From Veillonellaceae bacterium (GTDB lineage: Bacteria > Bacillota_C > Negativicutes > UBA1444), in assembly GCA_012798135.1 (NCBI GenBank), contig JAAZNU010000021.1, positions 124,001 to 188,000 on the forward strand: a stretch of DNA of 64,000 nt, in the 5' to 3' direction. Below the pieces are notes generated by a model, which had not been told where the DNA came from, searched no databases, and saw only the letters and a program-made list of their open reading frames with translations. Positions 16,444 through 25,907 of the stretch are shown in pieces. Every line of letters starts with the position of its first letter. Position 1 is the stretch's first letter. A program made the position numbers and the translations under genes.

Positions 16444-17667
16444 TTAGCGCGATGCGTTTAACAGGTCCAGAGCCGCCTGGGCGTAAATCACGGGCAGGGT
16501 GGCCAGGACATCCTCGTCAACGTCGAACTGTGGATGATGCATGTCGTGGGTGATGCCTTTGGCTGCGTTGCGGATACCGACCCGAATGAAGGTGCCGGGA
16601 ACTTGCAACAGATAGTAGGAGAAGTCCTCGGCGCCCATGGAGGCCCGTTGGCCCGTTCGGACATTTTCGGTTCCGATGATTTTGGCGGCCGACTGGCGTA
16701 CGGATTCGGTGACGCCGGCGTCGTTGACGGTCACCGGATAGCCGAAATAGTAATCCAGTTCATAGGTGGCGCCGTAGGGTTCGGTGATGCCGCGAATGAT
16801 GCCTTCGATTTTCTTGGGAATTTCCTGCCGCAACGTGTTGTTCAGAGTGCGGACGGTGCCTTCCAGATAGGCGGAATGGGGAATCACGTTGAAGGTGTCG
16901 CCGGCCCGGAACAGACAAATGGAAATAACGACGGCTTCGGTCGGATCCGTCTGACGGCTGACGATTTTCTGGAGGGCGCTGACGATCTCGCTGCCGATGA
17001 TGACCGGATCAATCGTGGTGTGGGGCTGCGCGGCGTGCCCGCCTTTGCCGTGGATCGTCAGACGGATGATGTCCGAGGACGCCATGATCGGTCCGGGCAG
17101 GACTTCGATGACGCCGCTGTCCAGGCTACCCCAGACATGGCCGCCGATGATGGCGTCGACTTTGGGATTTTCCAGCGCACCGGCCTGGATCATCGGTTCG
17201 GCGCCGCCGGGCGTTTCTTCCGCCGGCTGAAAGATGAACTTGACGTTACCGGCGAGGGATTCCCGATGCTGGGCCAGCAGCATCGCCGTGCCGATGGCGG
17301 CGGTGATGTGAACGTCATGGCCGCAGGCGTGCATTTTGCCGGGAGTCTGGGATTTGTAGGGAACTTCGTTCATCTCCTGGACTGGCAGGGCGTCGATGTC
17401 GGCGCGTACGGCAACGGTTTTGCCGGGTTTGTCGCCTTTTAGCAAGGCGATGACGCCGGTTTTGGCGACATCGCGCTGCACTTCCAACCCCAAACCCTCC
17501 ATAATCTCGGCAATCCGGGCGCTGGTTTTGATTTCTTCAAACCCCAGTTCTGGATTCTCATGAAAATGACGGCGGATTTGGATAAGTTCAGCGAGGTTTT
17601 TGCGTCCGGATGCTTGCAGAGCTTCCGGTGTCGGCAACGGACGCGGGGTATGGTTGTCTTCTGTCAT
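16444..17667 (-). CDS. M20-family metallo-amidohydrolase (AbgB/aminoacylase-like)
   Basis: 407 aa from ATG at 17667; AAGGAG is 7 bases before it, which rules against the upstream TTG. M20 hallmarks are HENPELGFEE, ADIDALPVQE, MHACGHDVH (metal His and Asp), FQPAEETPGGAEPMI (catalytic Glu pair), GKGGHAAQPH in the lid domain and HHPQFDVDE near the C terminus. It is predicted to cleave N-acyl amino acids or p-aminobenzoyl-glutamate in the cytoplasm. It is the first gene of a two-gene unit with the AbgT carrier. A perfect palindrome lies 27 bases upstream of its start. Confidence 0.92.
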   Translation of the reverse strand: MTEDNHTPRPLPTPEALQASGRKNLAELIQIRRHFHENPELGFEEIKTSARIAEIMEGLGLEVQRDVAKTGVIALLKGDKPGKTVAVRADIDALPVQEMNEVPYKSQTPGKMHACGHDVHITAAIGTAMLLAQHRESLAGNVKFIFQPAEETPGGAEPMIQAGALENPKVDAIIGGHVWGSLDSGVIEVLPGPIMASSDIIRLTIHGKGGHAAQPHTTIDPVIIGSEIVSALQKIVSRQTDPTEAVVISICLFRAGDTFNVIPHSAYLEGTVRTLNNTLRQEIPKKIEGIIRGITEPYGATYELDYYFGYPVTVNDAGVTESVRQSAAKIIGTENVRTGQRASMGAEDFSYYLLQVPGTFIRVGIRNAAKGITHDMHHPQFDVDEDVLATLPVIYAQAALDLLNASR

Positions 17668-17693
17668 AAACAAACTCCTTTTTCTGCATAAAT

Positions 17694-17713
17694 TTACAAA
17701 ACCGGTTTTGTAA
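17694..17713. promoter_or_regulatory. Perfect 20-bp palindrome, candidate operator of the M20-abgT unit
   Basis: TTACAAAACC followed by its exact reverse complement GGTTTTGTAA. It sits just upstream of the M20 peptidase ribosome site. Perfect symmetry without a loop or T-run fits a dimeric repressor site better than a terminator. No regulator gene lies next to it. Confidence 0.6.
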
Positions 17714-17851
17714 CTTTTAAAAAATTCGCCCTGGCAGGCGGAAAATCCTGCTGTTTCAACGATGAATGTGAAAAAACGGACAACTATGTTTGTAAATTTG
17801 CACTGGTTAACTATTCTTTAAAACGCGGCAACTCAATTAGAATCGATTATA

Positions 17852-17881
17852 TTGCTTTTGATAAGATTTTTCTGCTATAAT
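17852..17881 (+). promoter_or_regulatory. Promoter of tRNA-Leu
   Basis: TTGCTT at 17852-17857 and TATAAT at 17876-17881, with an 18-base spacer, 15 bases before the tRNA. Confidence 0.65.
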
Positions 17882-17895
17882 GCAACAGGAAATGT

Positions 17896-17979
17896 GCGGG
17901 CGTGGCGGAATGGCAGACGCACCAGACTTAGGATCTGGCGGGGCAACCCGTGGAGGTTCAAGTCCTCTCGCCCGCACCA
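17896..17979 (+). tRNA. tRNA-Leu (anticodon TAG)
   Basis: Class II tRNA with acceptor GCGGGCG/CGCCCGC, anticodon stem CCAGA/TCTGG and loop CTTAGGA (TAG). It has a long variable arm around GGGCAACCC and encoded CCA at 17977-17979. Confidence 0.95.
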
Positions 17980-18082
17980 TCCATTAATGGCCATCGCCAT
18001 TATGCGGTAAGATCTTTTGGCAACAACGGACTTGTGCCGCTGCGACGAAATCGTCAACAACATGGTTTTGCCTAATGAAAAA

Positions 18083-18115
18083 GTCGGGGTTTTTAGCCCC
18101 GGCTTTTTTTTCACC
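18083..18115 (+). terminator. Intrinsic terminator downstream of tRNA-Leu
   Basis: GTCGGGG and CCCCGGC (one G-T pair) around TTTTTAG, then a run of eight T. It lies about 100 bases after the tRNA. Confidence 0.8.
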
Positions 18116-18193
18116 GTATTTTTGTGAGCGCAATCTGACCTGGGCCGTTTCCTCTCAAAACGCAGGAAGCGGGATGCTGGTTCGAATATAAAA

Positions 18194-18330
18194 TGGAGCT
18201 ACCCCCAAAAAAGTAGTCCACTTTGAAAGTAAAACATGCTACGATTAAGCAAATAGATGGACGAAATGAGAAAACAGAAAATTACCTTTGCCAGCAAAGC
18301 GTAATTACAAGAGACGTAGCTTATTGTTGT
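18194..18330 (+). mobile_element. Remnant of the left end of an IS3/IS150-like insertion sequence
   Basis: TGGAGCTACCCCCAAAAAAG followed by TAGTCCACTTT resembles the left ends of IS150-type elements. The ATG at about 18255 opens a short frame MDEMRKQKITFASKA, like the start of an IS3-family OrfA, before a stop. No transposase body or right end follows; the UspA gene starts at 18352. Assignment is by recognition of the end and N-terminal pattern only. Confidence 0.4.
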
Positions 18331-18351
18331 AATCGCTAGGGAGGTGATTTC

Positions 18352-19254
18352 GTGAAAAACCTTCGCACAATCCTTGTCGCGTATGATGGATCTCCAGATA
18401 GTCGAGCATCTCTTGATATTGCCATTCATCTGGCAAACAGGACAGGGGCCTCGTTGAATATTGTTAAGGTTTTCGAAACAGATGTGGGAGCTTCTTTGTG
18501 GGCCGATGGTCCGAACATAACCCGTATACTGGAAATTTTCGAAGCCGAAAAAGAAAATGGCCGGAAATTAGTCGAATTGGCTTGCGAACGATGCCGAAGC
18601 TTAGGGATAGAGGCGCAATCCACGTTGCTTGCCGGTCCTGTAGCGGCCTCATTGCTGAGGCATGTGCAAGAATATAAAATCGACTTGATTGTTGCGGGAA
18701 ATAAAGGCCAGGGAATTTTTCGAGAAGCAATGACCGGCAGCACAACCAGCAGCTTGGTTGAGTTGTCGCCGGTTCCCGTATTGGTTGTAAAGGAAAAAAA
18801 CCGGGTCGGCAAATTAAAGAAGCTACTGCTGGGCTATGATGGCTCGGACTCCAGCAAAAAAGCGCTAAATTGGGCAATGGATTTCTGCAAAGCGACCGGG
18901 GCGGAATTGAAAGCCGTAACGGTATCGGACCCGAGCAGTCTGGCGATGATCTATGTAATGTCCGGAGCCGAGTCGGCCGAGAGCTTTTCAAGGAAAATCG
19001 CTGCCTGGGTGGAGGAAGAAAAGAAGCTGTTATCAGAGATTGATGATTTCGGGAAAAAATCCGGGGTAAATGTGGCGGTAGAGGCGTTACAAGGCAATAC
19101 CGTAGACGCCATTATCAAATATGGGCAGCAGGCCGACGCGGATTTGCTGGTGGTCGGGTCTAAAGGCCGTAGCGCCGTTGCAGCATTGTTGCTCGGCAGC
19201 GTGGCGCGCGGTTTGCTTCACTTGTCAACCGTTCCGGTTCTTGTCGTCAAATAA
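18352..19254 (+). CDS. Tandem universal stress protein (two UspA domains)
   Basis: 300 aa from GTG after GGGAGGTGA. Each half starts with the family strand (TILVAYDGSPDSRASLDIA; KLLLGYDGSDSSKKALNWA). Each half ends with an ATP-binding type G-x2-G-x9-G-S/T loop (GNKGQGIFREAMTGST; GSKGRSAVAALLLGS) and VPVLVVK. The fused double-domain form is common in anaerobes and probably binds ATP. It lies 39 bases upstream of an MscS channel gene on the same strand, suggesting a joint stress role. The region is AT-richer than the core genes. Confidence 0.92.
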   Translation: MKNLRTILVAYDGSPDSRASLDIAIHLANRTGASLNIVKVFETDVGASLWADGPNITRILEIFEAEKENGRKLVELACERCRSLGIEAQSTLLAGPVAASLLRHVQEYKIDLIVAGNKGQGIFREAMTGSTTSSLVELSPVPVLVVKEKNRVGKLKKLLLGYDGSDSSKKALNWAMDFCKATGAELKAVTVSDPSSLAMIYVMSGAESAESFSRKIAAWVEEEKKLLSEIDDFGKKSGVNVAVEALQGNTVDAIIKYGQQADADLLVVGSKGRSAVAALLLGSVARGLLHLSTVPVLVVK

Positions 19255-19293
19255 GCGAACGGAAAATGTGCCGTTCACAAGGGAGGGCGCATA

Positions 19294-20205
19294 ATGGAGA
19301 CGGTGTTTGAAGTGCCGGTGCTGCCGACCGGGTTTGACAAACTAATAGCCGGAATAATGGGGTACATGATTATCGGCACGCTTATTCTTTTTTTAACGAA
19401 ATCCGTCAATAAGTATGTTTCAGATCCGGGATTGCGTTATCGTGCCAGGAAGGTATTCATTTACGCTGGATATGTAGTTATTATTATCTTTACGGTCATT
19501 TTATTCAATGAACAATTGGGCGGCGTAAGTGTTGTGCTTGGCGTCGCCGGCGCAGGAATCGCTTTCGCGCTGCAAGAAGTCATTATGAGTATTGCTGGCT
19601 GGGTGGCGATTTCGTTCGGCAATTTTTATTCTCCTACGGATCGCATTCAGCTTGGCGGGATTACCGGCGACGTGATCGACATCGGCATATTGCGTACAAC
19701 CTTGATGGAAACAGGGCAATGGGTGGAAGCGGACTTGTACAACGGCCGTGTGGTCCGCATTGCCAACAGTTTTGTTTTTAAGGAGCCTGTATTTAATTAT
19801 TCGGGTTCTTTTCCATTTTTGTGGGATGAAATAAAGGTGCCGATCAAGTATGGATGTGATCATCATTGGGTTAGGCAGACGCTAAACCAAATTGTCAACC
19901 AAGTAACAAGCGAATATGCAAGTGAAGCGCAAAAAGCATGGAATGTTGTGGCCAAACAGTATGTGGTTCGAGAAACCAGCTTAGCGTCGCAAGTCACTCT
20001 GGTGGCTACGGATAACTGGATTGAGTTCACCTTGCGGTATGTTGTGGATTACCGCTATCGTCGAACTGCGAAGGATGTTTTGTTTACGGCAATTCTTGAC
20101 AGGGTGCGCGATAGCGAAGGAAAAATGGCGATAGCTTCCGCTACGGTTCACATTGTTGAGGCGCCGTCTATTCGGGTGACTGCGGATTCTTCATGGAACG
20201 TTTAG
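19294..20205 (+). CDS. Small MscS-family mechanosensitive channel
   Basis: 303 aa with three predicted membrane helices. The third is the Ala/Gly-rich pore helix (GVAGAGIAFALQEVIMSIAGWVAI), followed by the MscS beta domain (DRIQLGGITGDVIDIGILRTTLMETG, NGRVVRIANSFVFKEPVFNYS). It is predicted to release solutes on hypo-osmotic shock. It starts 39 bases after the UspA gene behind GGGAGG. Its 3' end overlaps the 3' end of a convergent second MscS gene by 38 bases. Confidence 0.9.
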   Translation: METVFEVPVLPTGFDKLIAGIMGYMIIGTLILFLTKSVNKYVSDPGLRYRARKVFIYAGYVVIIIFTVILFNEQLGGVSVVLGVAGAGIAFALQEVIMSIAGWVAISFGNFYSPTDRIQLGGITGDVIDIGILRTTLMETGQWVEADLYNGRVVRIANSFVFKEPVFNYSGSFPFLWDEIKVPIKYGCDHHWVRQTLNQIVNQVTSEYASEAQKAWNVVAKQYVVRETSLASQVTLVATDNWIEFTLRYVVDYRYRRTAKDVLFTAILDRVRDSEGKMAIASATVHIVEAPSIRVTADSSWNV

Positions 20206-21838
20206 CGTGGGATAGCCGAAAGACGGGAGAAACATAATCCGGGGGCAGGTATTCAGCTGGGACGGTTGTGCGGTTTCCGTCACGCAGCGCCGAATAGTGC
20301 GGTGACAGAATCTCGACGTTAGCATCGTTAAAGCTGTCCTGAATATGGTTATGCAAATTCGAATAGATTTGAGCCATGTTGTTTGAATTTCTGGTATAAG
20401 CGTTGATTTCATAGGTTATAAAAGAATCGTCAAGGCTTTTTTGAAATACGAAGGGTTCCGGCTCGGAAAGAATATCCGGCGTTTTTTGGGCCGCATCGAT
20501 GAGCAACTGATGCACCAGTCGCCAGGGCGTATCGTAGCCGATGGATACTGTGGTATGTAAAATCAGTCCCAGTTTAAAGTCGTTTGCACTGTAGTTGATG
20601 ATGGCGGTTCCTAATATTTTGGAATTTGGAACAAATACTTCGACATTCTTTATGGTGCGGATACGGATGCCAATCAAGGTTTTCTCTACGATATCGCCGA
20701 TAATATCATCATCACTGACCCGAACTCTGTCGCCGATCTGAAAAGCCCGCGTGTAGGTCAACACAATACCGGATACTATGTTGGAAATTAAAGAATTTGA
20801 GCCCAGGGAGAGCAAAACGCCGAGAAAGACGGAAACTCCCTGGAATGCCGCCGATTGCGATCCGGGAATGTATGGATAGATCGTGACAAGCATCAAGGCA
20901 ACGATAAAAATTCGGGTGATTTCATGTGTTGTGTCCGCCCATTCTTCATAGAATCCTGGCAAGACGATGACTTTTGCTTTCACTCGACTGAAAAAGAAAT
21001 TGCTCAGAAAAATTAGGTAGCGACTGATCGCTAGAATAATTGCTATGGTGATCAGGTTGGGAAGAAAGCCAACAAAAGCGTCAAACAGTGAAATCATCGG
21101 TTCGAGTGCGTACTTTAACAAATGCTTGGAATATTTGCGCGTTTGGGGGAATAACCCGGTAATGCCGTATAAATAGATGTAAAGCATAAAAAACAGCAAC
21201 AGGAGGGAAAAAACTTTATTCAACCAGAGAGCGACCTTTGTGTATGGGGGTAACGGAAAGGGGATGAGTTTTTGCACTTGTGGCAAAACACCGCTCTCGT
21301 CTGCTACGTGTTTGGTGATTTGAGCGCGTATGGCATTGTAAGAACGTTTAAGCAATAAAAGCGAAAAAAGTAGGAACAGGGAGAAGAACACGGCATACGC
21401 ACTGCTTTGGTAAATTTGTTCTGTGGTGCGTTCTTTTCTATAGGCAGAAATTGCATTCTGAACGACGGTAAGGCGTTCAATGGCCAAATAGCTTAACAAC
21501 GACTGTTCTTCCTCGGCATCGTTTTCGGTAATCAAGAGCAAAATTTGTTTGCCGGCCATTATCGCAATGCTGGTATCCACCGGTTTCAGACGGATCGATT
21601 CCGGGCTGATTGCCGGATTGTTAGCGGCTTGAATGATGCGCGACCTAATGAGTGCGGCGCGTTCGCGCGCTGATAATGAACCGGTGCCGGAATATATTTC
21701 AAAGAGGGTTCTCCCATCGATGGATACGGGGTGCGGCGAACCTTCGCTGTCGAGTTCGCTGACAGCGAAAGTGATTTGAACAAGAACTATCAACAATATT
21801 AATACGATTAACCCGATATTACGCGCTCGCTGAAACAC
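20168..21838 (-). CDS. Large MscS-family channel with N-terminal periplasmic domain
   Basis: 556 aa from GTG at 21838, chosen because AGAAAGGA lies about 8 bases upstream and the protein then begins with a signal peptide (MFQRARNIGLIVLILLIVLVQ). A periplasmic region (about 30-130) precedes several membrane helices. The pore and beta domain follow: FLGVLLSLGSNSLISNIVSGI, FQIGDRVRVSDDDIIGDIVEKTLIGIRIRTIKNVEVFVPNSKI. The predicted role is an osmotic safety valve, possibly tuned by the periplasmic domain. It is convergent with, and overlaps, the smaller MscS gene. Confidence 0.88.
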   Translation of the reverse strand: MFQRARNIGLIVLILLIVLVQITFAVSELDSEGSPHPVSIDGRTLFEIYSGTGSLSARERAALIRSRIIQAANNPAISPESIRLKPVDTSIAIMAGKQILLLITENDAEEEQSLLSYLAIERLTVVQNAISAYRKERTTEQIYQSSAYAVFFSLFLLFSLLLLKRSYNAIRAQITKHVADESGVLPQVQKLIPFPLPPYTKVALWLNKVFSLLLLFFMLYIYLYGITGLFPQTRKYSKHLLKYALEPMISLFDAFVGFLPNLITIAIILAISRYLIFLSNFFFSRVKAKVIVLPGFYEEWADTTHEITRIFIVALMLVTIYPYIPGSQSAAFQGVSVFLGVLLSLGSNSLISNIVSGIVLTYTRAFQIGDRVRVSDDDIIGDIVEKTLIGIRIRTIKNVEVFVPNSKILGTAIINYSANDFKLGLILHTTVSIGYDTPWRLVHQLLIDAAQKTPDILSEPEPFVFQKSLDDSFITYEINAYTRNSNNMAQIYSNLHNHIQDSFNDANVEILSPHYSALRDGNRTTVPAEYLPPDYVSPVFRLSHAKRSMKNPQSPE

Positions 21839-22282
21839 GCTCAATTCCTTTCTGCCTGCGAACCGGCTGTACGGAGGTGCAGGCAATAAATCGATGAGTG
21901 CCTTAGGCTGAAATCTATCGACAGACCATCAGACTGCGCGGTTGTGTTTAATCTATTCGTTTAAACGGAGCGTTTTCCTGCCTGGATAGTTGGCGACTTG
22001 TTAAAAAGACGGAACATTCTGCGCTAACCTTGCGGAATCACTGGCTTGGGAAACGTGTTATAATAAAAATGGTTATCCGTTGCGACGGCTGCGTGCGTTT
22101 GTACACACAGCCGTTAGCCGGAAATCGGGGAGGTGATTGCGATTTTCTCGCGTATTGGACAATTCATGAAGAATTTTTGCAGCCCCTGAATGTTGATCTG
22201 GGTCCTGGCAGGACTCGTTCTGTTGGTGCAATGGCTGCTGGTCCGTTGAACCGTTGCCGGATCGGTGATGTCGGATCGGCTA
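21839..22282. other. Intergenic stretch before tRNA-Gly
   Basis: No gene with a recognisable product is present. A hairpin (ACGGCTG/CAGCCGT) lies near 22085-22117. A 19-codon hydrophobic frame, ATG at 22190 to TGA at 22249 (MLIWVLAGLVLLVQWLLVR), resembles a membrane micropeptide but has no clear ribosome site. Confidence 0.4.
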
Positions 22283-22312
22283 TTGACAAATAAAACGGAC
22301 AGGAGTTAAAAT
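22283..22312 (+). promoter_or_regulatory. Promoter of tRNA-Gly
   Basis: TTGACA at 22283-22288 and TAAAAT at 22307-22312, with an 18-base spacer, 16 bases upstream of the tRNA. Confidence 0.7.
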
Positions 22313-22327
22313 ATTTTTTGTCATAGT

Positions 22328-22402
22328 GCGGAAGTAGCTCAGTGGTAGAGCATCGCCTTGCCAAGGCGAGGGTCGCGAGTTCGAATCTCGTTTTCCGCTC
22401 CA
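22328..22402 (+). tRNA. tRNA-Gly (anticodon GCC)
   Basis: Acceptor GCGGAAG/TTTCCGC with one G-T pair, anticodon stem TCGCC/GGCGA, loop TTGCCAA (GCC), T-loop TTCGAAT, discriminator T and encoded CCA. Confidence 0.95.
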
Positions 22403-22411
22403 GGGAATGAT

Positions 22412-22437
22412 CCGGCAGTTTTCTGCCGGTTTTTCTT
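22412..22437 (+). terminator. Intrinsic terminator after tRNA-Gly
   Basis: CCGGCAG-TTTT-CTGCCGG is a perfect 7-bp stem followed by TTTTTCTTT. Confidence 0.88.
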
Positions 22438-22545
22438 TGTCGATTGTTTTTTATTGGCAAGAATGTTACAATTAAATTCAATGCAAAGGGCTGTTTTCGG
22501 CTCCTTGCCGAAGAAGTTCCCGCAGGATTCAAAGGAGGATATTAC

Positions 22546-23835
22546 GTGAAAGTTTCAGTAACAAAAAAAGAACACAATACCACGGAGATGGTCATTGAAT
22601 TACCGGTGGAAGAGGTTGCCAAGGCCTACGACAAGGCATTTAACAAGCTGGTGCAACAGGTAAATATTCCGGGATTCCGCAAAGGGAAGGCCCCGCGCAA
22701 AATGGTGGAACGGCGTGTCGGTGAAGACGGGATGCGTTCCGAAGCCTTCGATTTCATCATCCCTGACGCTTATCGGCAGGCGGTGCTGGACAATAATATC
22801 GAGCCTGTGGGGCGTCCGGAAGTGACGGATGTCACGTTGAACGAGGGCGAACCCTGCGTGTTTACGGTCAGCGTCATCACCAAGCCCGAAGTAACGCTCG
22901 GCGACTACCAGGGCTTGCCGATCACGGCGCCGGTGACGGAAGTCGCGGATGAGGACGTGGACAAAGAGATCAACACGCTGCGCGAACGGCATGCCAAAAT
23001 GGTGGTGGCCGAAGGCGCCGAACTGGCCCAGGGCGACTTTGCGCTGATTGACTTTGACGGTACGGTTGACGGCAAACCGTTCAGCGGCGGCCAGTCGAAG
23101 GGTTATCCGCTGGAAGTCGGTTCCGGCAGCTTCATCCCCGGTTTTGAGGATCAATTGATCGGCGCCAAGGCTGGCGATGAGCGGGAAGTGAAAGTGACGT
23201 TCCCGGCGGATTACTTTGTGCCGGAACTGGCGGGCAAGGAAGCCGTGTTTGTCACGAAGATCAACGATGTTAAACGCAAGGAACTGCCGGAACTGAATGA
23301 CGATTTCGCCAAGGAAGCCGGCGACGCCGACACCTTTGAGGAAATGAAGACGAAAACGAAGGAGAAACTCGTCGCGACGGCGAAAGAGAAAGATGAAGCG
23401 GCATTCCGGGAAGCGGCCCTGAAACAGGCCGTGGCCAATGCCACGATCGAAATTCCCGACATCATGGTGGACGATCAGGTCGACCACATGATTCAGGACC
23501 TGGATTTCAACTTGCGGCAGCGCGGCCTGGAGCTGGAAAAATATCTGGGCTATATGAACACCGACATGGCCGGCCTGCGGGAACGCTATCGCCCGGCGGC
23601 CCTGGAGGAGGTCCGTAGCGAACTGACGCTGGAAGCGATCGTGAAGGCGGAAAGCCTGACGGTTTCGGACGAAGAATATGCGGAAGAAACCCAAAAGATG
23701 GCGAAGACTTATAAGATGCCGGAAACCGAACTGAACAAGCTGCTCGTGGACAAGCGCCATACCGAGGCTGTGAAGGATACGCTCCTGCGCCGCAAGGCCG
23801 CCCAGCTCATTGTGGATTCGGCGGTCAAATCCTGA
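22546..23835 (+). CDS. tig: Trigger factor, ribosome-bound chaperone and peptidyl-prolyl isomerase
   Basis: 429 aa from GTG at 22546, directly behind AAAGGAGGAT. The N-terminal ribosome-binding domain carries the signature [14 protein letters not shown] (GFRxGxxP). The central FKBP-type isomerase domain (about 150-245) has [16 protein letters not shown] and [25 protein letters not shown]. The helical C-terminal arms complete the standard length. It binds nascent chains at the ribosome exit. It is the first gene of the conserved tig-clpP-clpX-lon-engB order and ends 20 bases before clpP. Confidence 0.97.
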   Translation: MKVSVTKKEHNTTEMVIELPVEEVAKAYDKAFNKLVQQVNIPGFRKGKAPRKMVERRVGEDGMRSEAFDFIIPDAYRQAVLDNNIEPVGRPEVTDVTLNEGEPCVFTVSVITKPEVTLGDYQGLPITAPVTEVADEDVDKEINTLRERHAKMVVAEGAELAQGDFALIDFDGTVDGKPFSGGQSKGYPLEVGSGSFIPGFEDQLIGAKAGDEREVKVTFPADYFVPELAGKEAVFVTKINDVKRKELPELNDDFAKEAGDADTFEEMKTKTKEKLVATAKEKDEAAFREAALKQAVANATIEIPDIMVDDQVDHMIQDLDFNLRQRGLELEKYLGYMNTDMAGLRERYRPAALEEVRSELTLEAIVKAESLTVSDEEYAEETQKMAKTYKMPETELNKLLVDKRHTEAVKDTLLRRKAAQLIVDSAVKS

Positions 23836-23855
23836 ATATTAATGAGGTGAATGCC

Positions 23856-24461
23856 TTGAATTTCGTACCGATTGTTGTGGAACAATCCAACCGGGGCGAG
23901 CGCGCGTATGATATCTGGTCGCGTTTGCTCAAGGACCGGATTATCTTTTTGGGCGGGCCGATCGATGATACGGTTGCCAATTTGATCATTGCCCAACTGC
24001 TGTTTTTGGAGGCGGAAGATCCCGACAAGGACGTGCAGATGTACATCAACTCGCCTGGCGGCGTGGTAACGGCCGGCATGGCGATCTACGACACCATGAA
24101 TTACATCAAACCGGATGTGGCGACGATCTGTTTGGGCCAGGCGGCTTCGATGGGAGCGTTCCTGCTGGGTGCCGGGGCCAAGGGCAAGCGCTACGCCCTG
24201 CCGTATTCCCGGATCATGATCCATCAGCCGTGGGGCGGCGCCCAGGGACAGGCGACCGACGTGGAAATCCACGCCCGCGAAATTTTACGGCAGCGCGAGT
24301 TGCTCAATGAGATACTGGCGGCCAATACCGGTCAGCCACTGACAAAAATTCAGCAGGACACCGAACGGGATTATTTCATGTCGAGCGAGCAGGCCAAGGA
24401 GTACGGTCTTGTGGACGCAATCATGGCCCGCAGAGGTTCCGGCGGCGAAACAGCCCGATAG
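23856..24461 (+). CDS. clpP: ATP-dependent Clp protease proteolytic subunit
   Basis: 201 aa. TTG at 23856 is chosen because GAGGTGA is well spaced and the product then begins [25 protein letters not shown], matching the family N terminus. The catalytic triad is visible: Ser98 in GQAASMGAF, His123 in MIHQPWGG, and Asp within the conserved DTERDYFMS segment. It forms the double-heptamer chamber fed by ClpX, encoded 11 bases downstream, which supports a tig-clpP-clpX operon. Confidence 0.97.
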   Translation: MNFVPIVVEQSNRGERAYDIWSRLLKDRIIFLGGPIDDTVANLIIAQLLFLEAEDPDKDVQMYINSPGGVVTAGMAIYDTMNYIKPDVATICLGQAASMGAFLLGAGAKGKRYALPYSRIMIHQPWGGAQGQATDVEIHAREILRQRELLNEILAANTGQPLTKIQQDTERDYFMSSEQAKEYGLVDAIMARRGSGGETAR

Positions 24462-24472
24462 GGGGTATGGCT

Positions 24473-25741
24473 TTGAAATTTAATGATGAAAAGGTTCAAC
24501 TGAAATGTTCATTCTGCGGTAAGCTGCAGGAGCAGGTCAAAAAACTGGTGGCCGGTCCAGGCGTCTATATCTGTGACGAGTGCATCGAGCTGTGCAACGA
24601 GATCATCGAAGAAGAACTCGGTGAGGAAACGTCGGTAGGCGGTGGCAAGGAGCTGCCGAAGCCGAAGGAAATCAAGCAAATCCTGGACGATTACGTGATC
24701 GGCCAGGAGCAGGCGAAGCGAATTCTGGCGGTCGCGGTATACAACCATTACAAACGCATCGAGATGGGCAACAAGGCCGCCGATGTGGAACTGCAGAAGT
24801 CCAACATCGTGATGCTGGGGCCCACCGGCAGCGGGAAAACGCTGCTGGCGCAGACGCTGGCCCGGATCCTGAATGTGCCGTTCGCCATGGCGGACGCCAC
24901 TTCGCTGACCGAAGCCGGCTATGTCGGCGAGGATGTCGAGAATATCCTGCTGAAACTGATCCAGGCGGCGGATTACGACGTGGAGAAGGCCGAACGCGGC
25001 ATCGTCTACATCGACGAGATCGACAAGATCGCCCGCAAGTCGGAGAATCCGTCGATCACGCGCGATGTTTCGGGCGAAGGCGTGCAGCAGGCCCTGCTGA
25101 AGATTCTGGAGGGAACGGTGGCCAGCGTGCCGCCGCAGGGAGGCCGCAAGCATCCGCATCAGGAATTCATCCAGATCGACACTACCAATGTACTGTTCAT
25201 TTGCGGCGGGGCGTTCGATGGCATCGACAAGATCATCGCCAACCGGGTCGGCACGAAAACCATGGGTTTCGGGGCCGAGGTCAAGAGCAAGGATGACCGT
25301 AGCGTCGGCCAGCTGTTGCGCTTTTTGATGCCGGAGGATTTGCTGAAGTTCGGCCTGATTCCGGAGTTCGTCGGTCGCCTGCCGGTGACCGTCACCCTGG
25401 AATCTCTCGACGAAAATGCGTTGGTGAAGATCCTGACCGAGCCGAAAAACGCGCTGGTAAAGCAGTATCAGAAATTGCTGGAGCTGGACGGCGTGCAGCT
25501 GGAGTTCAAGGAGGAAGCCCTGCGGGCGGTGGCTCAGGCGGCCCTGCAGCGTAAGACCGGCGCGCGAGGTCTGCGTTCGATCATCGAGGAAGTCATGTGC
25601 AATGTCATGTATGACGTTCCTTCCCGTAGCGATGTCAATAAGTGCATCGTCACCAAGGAATGCATCCTGAACAAGGATGAGCCGATCCTGGTGACCAGCG
25701 GCGAGCGCACCAAACCGAAAAAGAAGGAAGAGTCGGCCTGA
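24473..25741 (+). CDS. clpX: ClpX unfoldase, ATPase subunit of the ClpXP protease
   Basis: About 422 aa. TTG at 24473 has GGGGG at proper spacing; the in-frame ATG at 24467 is only one base after it, but cannot be excluded. An N-terminal zinc-binding domain ([14 protein letters not shown]) precedes the AAA+ module, with Walker [16 protein letters not shown], Walker [12 protein letters not shown], pore-loop [14 protein letters not shown], sensor segment PEFVGRLPV and C-terminal TGARGLRSI. It delivers unfolded substrates to ClpP. A strong terminator follows. Confidence 0.97.
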   Translation: MKFNDEKVQLKCSFCGKLQEQVKKLVAGPGVYICDECIELCNEIIEEELGEETSVGGGKELPKPKEIKQILDDYVIGQEQAKRILAVAVYNHYKRIEMGNKAADVELQKSNIVMLGPTGSGKTLLAQTLARILNVPFAMADATSLTEAGYVGEDVENILLKLIQAADYDVEKAERGIVYIDEIDKIARKSENPSITRDVSGEGVQQALLKILEGTVASVPPQGGRKHPHQEFIQIDTTNVLFICGGAFDGIDKIIANRVGTKTMGFGAEVKSKDDRSVGQLLRFLMPEDLLKFGLIPEFVGRLPVTVTLESLDENALVKILTEPKNALVKQYQKLLELDGVQLEFKEEALRAVAQAALQRKTGARGLRSIIEEVMCNVMYDVPSRSDVNKCIVTKECILNKDEPILVTSGERTKPKKKEESA

Positions 25742-25783
25742 TTCGACCGGAGTCTTCCCAGGAACATTGTAATTGCATCTGCA

Positions 25784-25817
25784 AATTCCGGGAACTTATT
25801 TTCCCGGAATTTTTTTC
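25784..25817 (+). terminator. Intrinsic terminator of the tig-clpP-clpX unit
   Basis: AATTCCGGGAA pairs perfectly with TTCCCGGAATT around CTTATT and is followed by a T-run, 43 bases after the clpX stop. Confidence 0.92.
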
Positions 25818-25907
25818 TGACAGGAATTTTGCCGGTCGAGTGAGAACATACATACAGACAAATATGAACAGGACCTTTGATCAGCTAAATGAAGGAGGGG
25901 CTTTACC

